The position numbers were made by a program, and so were the translations under genes. Shown piece by piece: positions 60,279 through 64,000 of a DNA stretch of 64,000 bases. The stretch's first letter is position 1; the number at the start of each line of letters is the position of its first letter. Source of the DNA: CAYZAW01 sp964476505 (GTDB lineage Bacteria; Bacillota; Clostridia; Christensenellales; CAG-138); NCBI GenBank assembly GCA_964476505.1, contig CAYZAW010000001.1:62001-126000 (forward strand), read 5' to 3'. The notes beneath the pieces were generated by a model that had not been told where the DNA came from, did no database searches, and saw only the letters and a list, made by a program, of their open reading frames with translations.

Positions 60279-62087
60279 TCAGGACATTTTGACAATGCGG
60301 TAATACACCTTTGCCGTTAACCGGTAGATCACAAAATACATCAGCGCAAATACGATCAGCACGCCGCCGATGCAGGTAAGCACCAGCATGTAATCGTTCA
60401 GCCGGAACACCATCAGCATTCTGGAGATGATACGGGAGGCAAACAGCATATGCAGTATGGTGATGCCAAGAGGGATAAAGAACACCCACAGCACTTGCCG
60501 GTTGATGGTTTTTTTTACTAGCGTATCGTCCATGCCAACCTGCTGCAATATCACGAACCGCTCCCTGTCCTCGCGCCCCTCGGTGATCTGCTTAAAGTAG
60601 ATCAACAGAACCGTAACGGCTAAAAACAGCAGGCCGAAGAACACGCCTAAGAACAGCAGCCCGCCGTACAGCCCGTAGCCCTCCTGCCGGGCGGTAAAGA
60701 TATCGCTGACCATCACGTTGGGTATCTGCGTAAAATGATCGCCGTATGCATTGCGAATGCTGTCCACAAAGGCAAGGCAGTTTTCCTCGTCGCCTGTAAC
60801 ATCAAAGCGGTAGCTGTATCCGTAATACAGCAGTGTGGAAAGCTTGATGGGCTCCTCGTTGTCAACATGAGCGTTGCAGCGGTACATCTGGTTCTGGGGC
60901 GGGTCGAACAACAACTTACTCGGGTCGGCGGAAAGGGTCACGTTGTTTTGCTGCGCCAACTCCAATAGCACCGGCTCAAAGGCGATGACCTCCTCCTTGG
61001 GCGCGCTTGCGGAATGATACCCTTCCACGGTGGGGTCGTCCGGGTCAACAAGCTCGTTCTTGTCGTTCAAAAAGCTGTGGGTGTTTACGGTCATGTCGTA
61101 ATGATACATGTCTCGCAGCATGTTTTCCTGCCCCAGATATAAGGAGAGCGTACCCGAGGCGGTCACGATCAGCATGGTGGAAAGTATGCAGATCACCGCC
61201 AGCGATTTGGCGTTTTGCTTCATGCGCTGCCGAAGGCCGGACACGGTTACATAGTGCTCCGGAGAGTAGTAAAAATGCTTGTTCTTTTGCAGAGTGCGAA
61301 GAAGCACAACGCTGCCCGAGGAGGAAAGCACGAAGGTGCCGAATATCACCAGCAGCACCAAGAGGAAAAACACACCGATGGCAGTGCCGGGGTTTTCGAT
61401 GGTCCAAGCATAGTAGTAAGCCGCGCCAAGCGCCAGCACGCCCAATATCGCCATGGGCCAAACCAACCGGCTGTCCTTTTCGCCCCGGCGCGGGCTTTGC
61501 ATCAGCTCCATAGAGCTGGAATGCCGCACCTGCCGCAGGTTGGAAAGGGAGGTGATAACAAGCGTAACGGCGTACAGAATGGCGGTGTATAAAAAGGCGT
61601 CCGGCGCGAGGGAGAAGGTACTGCCGGCAACCGAGCGAATCACCTTTAAAAGCGCCCAGAACAGCAGCCTGCCAAACAGCAGCGCAAACAGCGTGCCGAT
61701 CACCAAGCCCCCCGTGAGGGTGATGAGGTTCTCCCATAACAGCACCCGCCCGATGTGCCGTTTTTCTAAGCCTAGAATGCCATACAGCCCAAACTCCCGC
61801 TTGCGCTGGGAGATCAGGTAGCGGTTGATGTACTGCATAAAGCAGACGGAAAACAGGAAGAACACGAACATGCCAAGGGTGAATACCATGGCGGCGGTAT
61901 TGCCCGAGGGCAGGTTGGTGAGCGTATCGGAATACACCAAGCCGCTGATCAACAGATACACGCCGAATATCAGCGCAGCGCACAAGAGATAGGGCACATA
62001 GGTATGCCTGTTATGCCAAATGTTTTGGAGCGCAAGGCGCAGAAAAAATGCGCCGCCGCGTTTTTTATTGCTATCCAACGTCGGCAC
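60279..62087 (-). CDS. BceB-type ABC transporter permease
   Basis: 602 residues. FtsX-like permease with about ten helices: the first FtsX block (FSVCFMQYINRYLISQRKREFGLYGILGLEKRHIGRVL), a large extracytoplasmic domain (about 310-470) typical of antimicrobial-peptide detoxifiers, and the second block (YFKQITEGREDRERFVILQQVGM). Works with the ATPase and kinase next to it to sense and resist bacitracin- or lantibiotic-like peptides (family knowledge). Start is GTG at 62087 or TTG at 62078; the latter has better spacing from GGGGG. Confidence 0.93.
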   Translation of the reverse strand: MPTLDSNKKRGGAFFLRLALQNIWHNRHTYVPYLLCAALIFGVYLLISGLVYSDTLTNLPSGNTAAMVFTLGMFVFFLFSVCFMQYINRYLISQRKREFGLYGILGLEKRHIGRVLLWENLITLTGGLVIGTLFALLFGRLLFWALLKVIRSVAGSTFSLAPDAFLYTAILYAVTLVITSLSNLRQVRHSSSMELMQSPRRGEKDSRLVWPMAILGVLALGAAYYYAWTIENPGTAIGVFFLLVLLVIFGTFVLSSSGSVVLLRTLQKNKHFYYSPEHYVTVSGLRQRMKQNAKSLAVICILSTMLIVTASGTLSLYLGQENMLRDMYHYDMTVNTHSFLNDKNELVDPDDPTVEGYHSASAPKEEVIAFEPVLLELAQQNNVTLSADPSKLLFDPPQNQMYRCNAHVDNEEPIKLSTLLYYGYSYRFDVTGDEENCLAFVDSIRNAYGDHFTQIPNVMVSDIFTARQEGYGLYGGLLFLGVFFGLLFLAVTVLLIYFKQITEGREDRERFVILQQVGMDDTLVKKTINRQVLWVFFIPLGITILHMLFASRIISRMLMVFRLNDYMLVLTCIGGVLIVFALMYFVIYRLTAKVYYRIVKMS

Positions 62088-62832
62088 CCCCTACAAGGGA
62101 CAGGTTGTTCACGATGCGGTCAAAGAATGCCCGGTTATCGTCCTCGCCCCGGTACAGCTGAGAAAACAGCATACCGTCGCTGATAAACAGCACCCGGTCT
62201 GCCCAGCTTGCCGCCATGGCGCTGTGCGTTACCATCAGTATGGTTTTTCCGTGTTCATTCAGCTCGCGAAAGCTTTGCAAAAGCTTGGCGGAGGCCTTGG
62301 AGTCCAGCGCACCGGTGGGTTCGTCTGCCAGCAGGATGCGCGGGTCGGTGATCACCGCCCGGGCGATGGCTGTACGCTGCTTCTCGCCGCCGGAAACCTC
62401 ATAGGGGTATTTATCCAGAAGGCGGGAGATGCCAAGCATGTCCGTTACCGGGTACAGCTTTTGCTCCATTTCGGCAATGGACGTGCGGCTTAATACCAGC
62501 GGCAGCAAAATATTATCCTTCAGGGTAAAGGTATCCAACAGGTGAAAGTCCTGAAACACAAAGCCCAAATGATTGCGGCGATACTCCGCTTTCTGCTTTT
62601 CCGGGATATCCGCAAAGCTGCGCCCGTCCAGCAGCACCTCGCCGGAGGAGGGAGAATCCAGTGCGGCTAAAATATTCAACAACGTGGATTTACCGCTGCC
62701 GGAGGGCCCCATCACTGCCGTGAATTCCCCCTCCTGCACCGAAAAGCTGATACCGGAAAGCGCCGGGCAGGGCTGCATGCCGCGCCGTTGGTTGTAGATT
62801 TTCTTGAGATTTTTAACAGTTAACAGTTCCAT
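62071..62832 (-). CDS. BceA-type ABC transporter ATP-binding protein
   Basis: 253 residues. Walker A MGPSGSGKSTLLN, Q-loop VFQDFHLLDTFT, signature VSGGEKQRTAIARA, Walker B ILLADEPTGALD and His switch VTHS. Energises the overlapping permease. Confidence 0.96.
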   Translation of the reverse strand: MELLTVKNLKKIYNQRRGMQPCPALSGISFSVQEGEFTAVMGPSGSGKSTLLNILAALDSPSSGEVLLDGRSFADIPEKQKAEYRRNHLGFVFQDFHLLDTFTLKDNILLPLVLSRTSIAEMEQKLYPVTDMLGISRLLDKYPYEVSGGEKQRTAIARAVITDPRILLADEPTGALDSKASAKLLQSFRELNEHGKTILMVTHSAMAASWADRVLFISDGMLFSQLYRGEDDNRAFFDRIVNNLSLVGGADVG

Positions 62833-62930
62833 AAGCCATGCCTTTCTAATATTGGTATGGAACGATCATAAAGCAACCGGCCTGTGCCTGCCATAATCCG
62901 GGCTTACGGCTGCCTTACGTTTTTGTAAGA

Positions 62931-63977
62931 CTAAGAATGCGCGTCAATTGCGCTGCCTGCATCGGGTGCGGCTTCCGGCGCGTAATACCCTTCCACCGCT
63001 GCGGGCGTTTCCGGCAGATACAGGGTGAATGCGGAGCCATGCCCCAGTTGAGAGTCCACAGTGATGCGGATGCTAAGCGCGTCTGCCGCCTTTTTTGCCA
63101 AATACAGCCCAACGCCGCTGGCTCTTGCGTCCAGCCGCCCGTTGTAGCCCGTATAGCCTCGCTCGAATATGCGCGGCAAGTCCTCCGAACGGATGCCGAT
63201 TCCCGTGTCCCGCACGGTCAGGCGGTTATCTGTAAGCGTTACGGTAACGCCGCCCGTGTGCGTATACTTGGCGGCGTTTGACAGCAGTTGTTCCAGAATA
63301 AACCCCAGCCAGCGCTTGTCGGTCACTATCGTTTTTTCCATGGGCGAAATGGTAACGGAAAGCTTTTGATACACAAAGGGCAGCGCATGCTTTTTAACGC
63401 TTTGCTTTACCACGTCAAACACGTCGCAGGGGGCGATCACAAGATCGGAGGCGATGTCGGATAGCTTGGCGTAGCGAAGCGCCAAGTCCGCATATTGCTC
63501 AATTTTGAACAGCTCCTGATACAGCGTGCCGGTCTCGTCGCTTTTCATGGCTTGCAGCACCAGCCGCATGGCGGAAATGGGCGTTTTGATCTGGTGTACC
63601 CAAAGGGTGTAGTAGCCCAGTTGCTCCTGCTGGGCTTCGTCCAATTGTAACCGCAGGCGCGTGCAGGCCTCGTCCGCTTCCTTCAAAAGCGCAAAGCAGT
63701 CCTCCTCCGAAGCGTCCTTGGGCGGTTCAGGCAGGCAGCCCGCAATGGATTGGGTTCGGCCTAAAAGGGCGCGTAATTGCTTTCTTCGGCGCAGCCACCG
63801 GAGGCCGTCTGCCAACAGAAAAAACAGCAATATGGCTGATAGCAGCAGCACGATATACCAGGTGTTTGTTAACGGCTGCCCGGTAAGAAACGGCACTAAA
63901 AACACCAGCAGTATGGCGATTGCGGCGTAGAGCAGCAGTGACCGCTGCTGCTTGAGGTAACGAATGAGATCATTCAC
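62931..63977 (-). CDS. BceS-type intramembrane-sensing histidine kinase
   Basis: 348 residues. Two N-terminal helices with a very short outside loop (LLLYAAIAILLVFLVPFLTG; WYIVLLLSAILLFFLLADGL), phospho-His in the family motif VHQIKTPISAMRLVL, then QLLSNAAKYT, DTGIGIRSEDLPRIFERGYTG and GVGLYLAKK. Such kinases have no sensor domain and read the state of the BceAB transporter. Start GTG at 63977 overlaps the regulator gene by eight bases. C terminus has an extra 25-residue acidic tail. Confidence 0.94.
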   Translation of the reverse strand: MNDLIRYLKQQRSLLLYAAIAILLVFLVPFLTGQPLTNTWYIVLLLSAILLFFLLADGLRWLRRRKQLRALLGRTQSIAGCLPEPPKDASEEDCFALLKEADEACTRLRLQLDEAQQEQLGYYTLWVHQIKTPISAMRLVLQAMKSDETGTLYQELFKIEQYADLALRYAKLSDIASDLVIAPCDVFDVVKQSVKKHALPFVYQKLSVTISPMEKTIVTDKRWLGFILEQLLSNAAKYTHTGGVTVTLTDNRLTVRDTGIGIRSEDLPRIFERGYTGYNGRLDARASGVGLYLAKKAADALSIRITVDSQLGHGSAFTLYLPETPAAVEGYYAPEAAPDAGSAIDAHS

Positions 63978-64000
63978 GGATGGCGTACCCCTTGCTTTTA
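63970..64000 (-). CDS. Response regulator, C-terminal end only (BceR-type)
   Basis: Only the last nine codons are inside the window: KSKGYAIRE then TGA. This matches the C terminus of OmpR-type regulators paired with BceS kinases, and it overlaps the kinase start. The rest lies beyond the window edge. Confidence 0.7.
   Translation of the reverse strand, partial: KSKGYAIRE

Noticed and set aside
1..64000. CRISPR array, prophage or insertion sequence
   Set aside because: No regular spaced repeats, no transposase, integrase or phage structural genes were seen.

Overview
The window looks like a chromosomal segment of an endospore-forming Clostridia (Firmicutes) bacterium of intermediate GC. The reasons are a YunB sporulation protein, a SpoVAC protein, an IspH-S1 fusion of the clostridial type, a CtsR/McsA/ClpC heat-shock operon, a pgk-tpiA-gpmI-secG-rnr cluster, strong GGAGG ribosome binding sites, frequent TTG/GTG starts and BceRSAB-type genes. 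I see no phage, plasmid, CRISPR array or insertion sequence. Genus cannot be named from the sequence alone.

Layout. 1-12.6 kb is a signalling-rich stretch: a REC-GGDEF-EAL protein broken by an in-frame amber codon, a 1279-residue hybrid histidine kinase, a dicarboxylate/amino-acid symporter, a lipoprotein, a PEBP-family protein, a membrane diguanylate cyclase with a structured RNA candidate in its leader, and a KdpD/KdpE-like pair with no Kdp pump genes. 12.6-22.5 kb holds a sodium:neurotransmitter symporter, an OadG/OadB pair without alpha subunit, a PH-like protein, a GNAT-membrane fusion, RarA, an aldo-keto reductase/MerR operon with a textbook 19-bp-spacer promoter, two tandem XRE regulators facing a small unknown protein across a palindromic operator, and TspO.

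22.6-33.3 kb is housekeeping: mnmA, pgk-tpiA-gpmI, secG, rnr, an RluA-family pseudouridine synthase, two lipoproteins and tRNA-Val. 33.4-36.1 kb has yunB, an EamA transporter and a secreted metallo-beta-lactamase-fold protein.

36.2-43.5 kb is one seven-gene minus-strand operon (surE-rpiR-histidine phosphatase-BaiN-like flavoprotein-cmk-plsC-ispH/rpsA), with junctions that overlap, abut or lie within 13 bases. 45.4-55.8 kb is an eight-gene minus-strand operon (lipoprotein-pdp-polA-coaE-slt-SBP-lspA-rluD), also with four-base ATGA/GTGA overlaps. Between them are ridA and a large lipoprotein. 55.9-59.4 kb is ctsR-mcsA-clpC with a CtsR operator but no mcsB. 59.4-60.3 kb has two tiny overlapping ORFs leading into a solitary spoVAC. 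60.3-64 kb is a Bce-type antimicrobial-peptide sensing and detoxification module (permease, ATPase, kinase, end of regulator).

The observations most worth following are the RNA candidate at 10475-10650, the amber codon at 376-378, the XRE/palindrome locus at 21.0-21.9 kb, a three-copy palindromic repeat family (one copy supplies the end of rluD), the tiny ORFs before spoVAC, and the McsB-less heat-shock operon with a shortened McsA.
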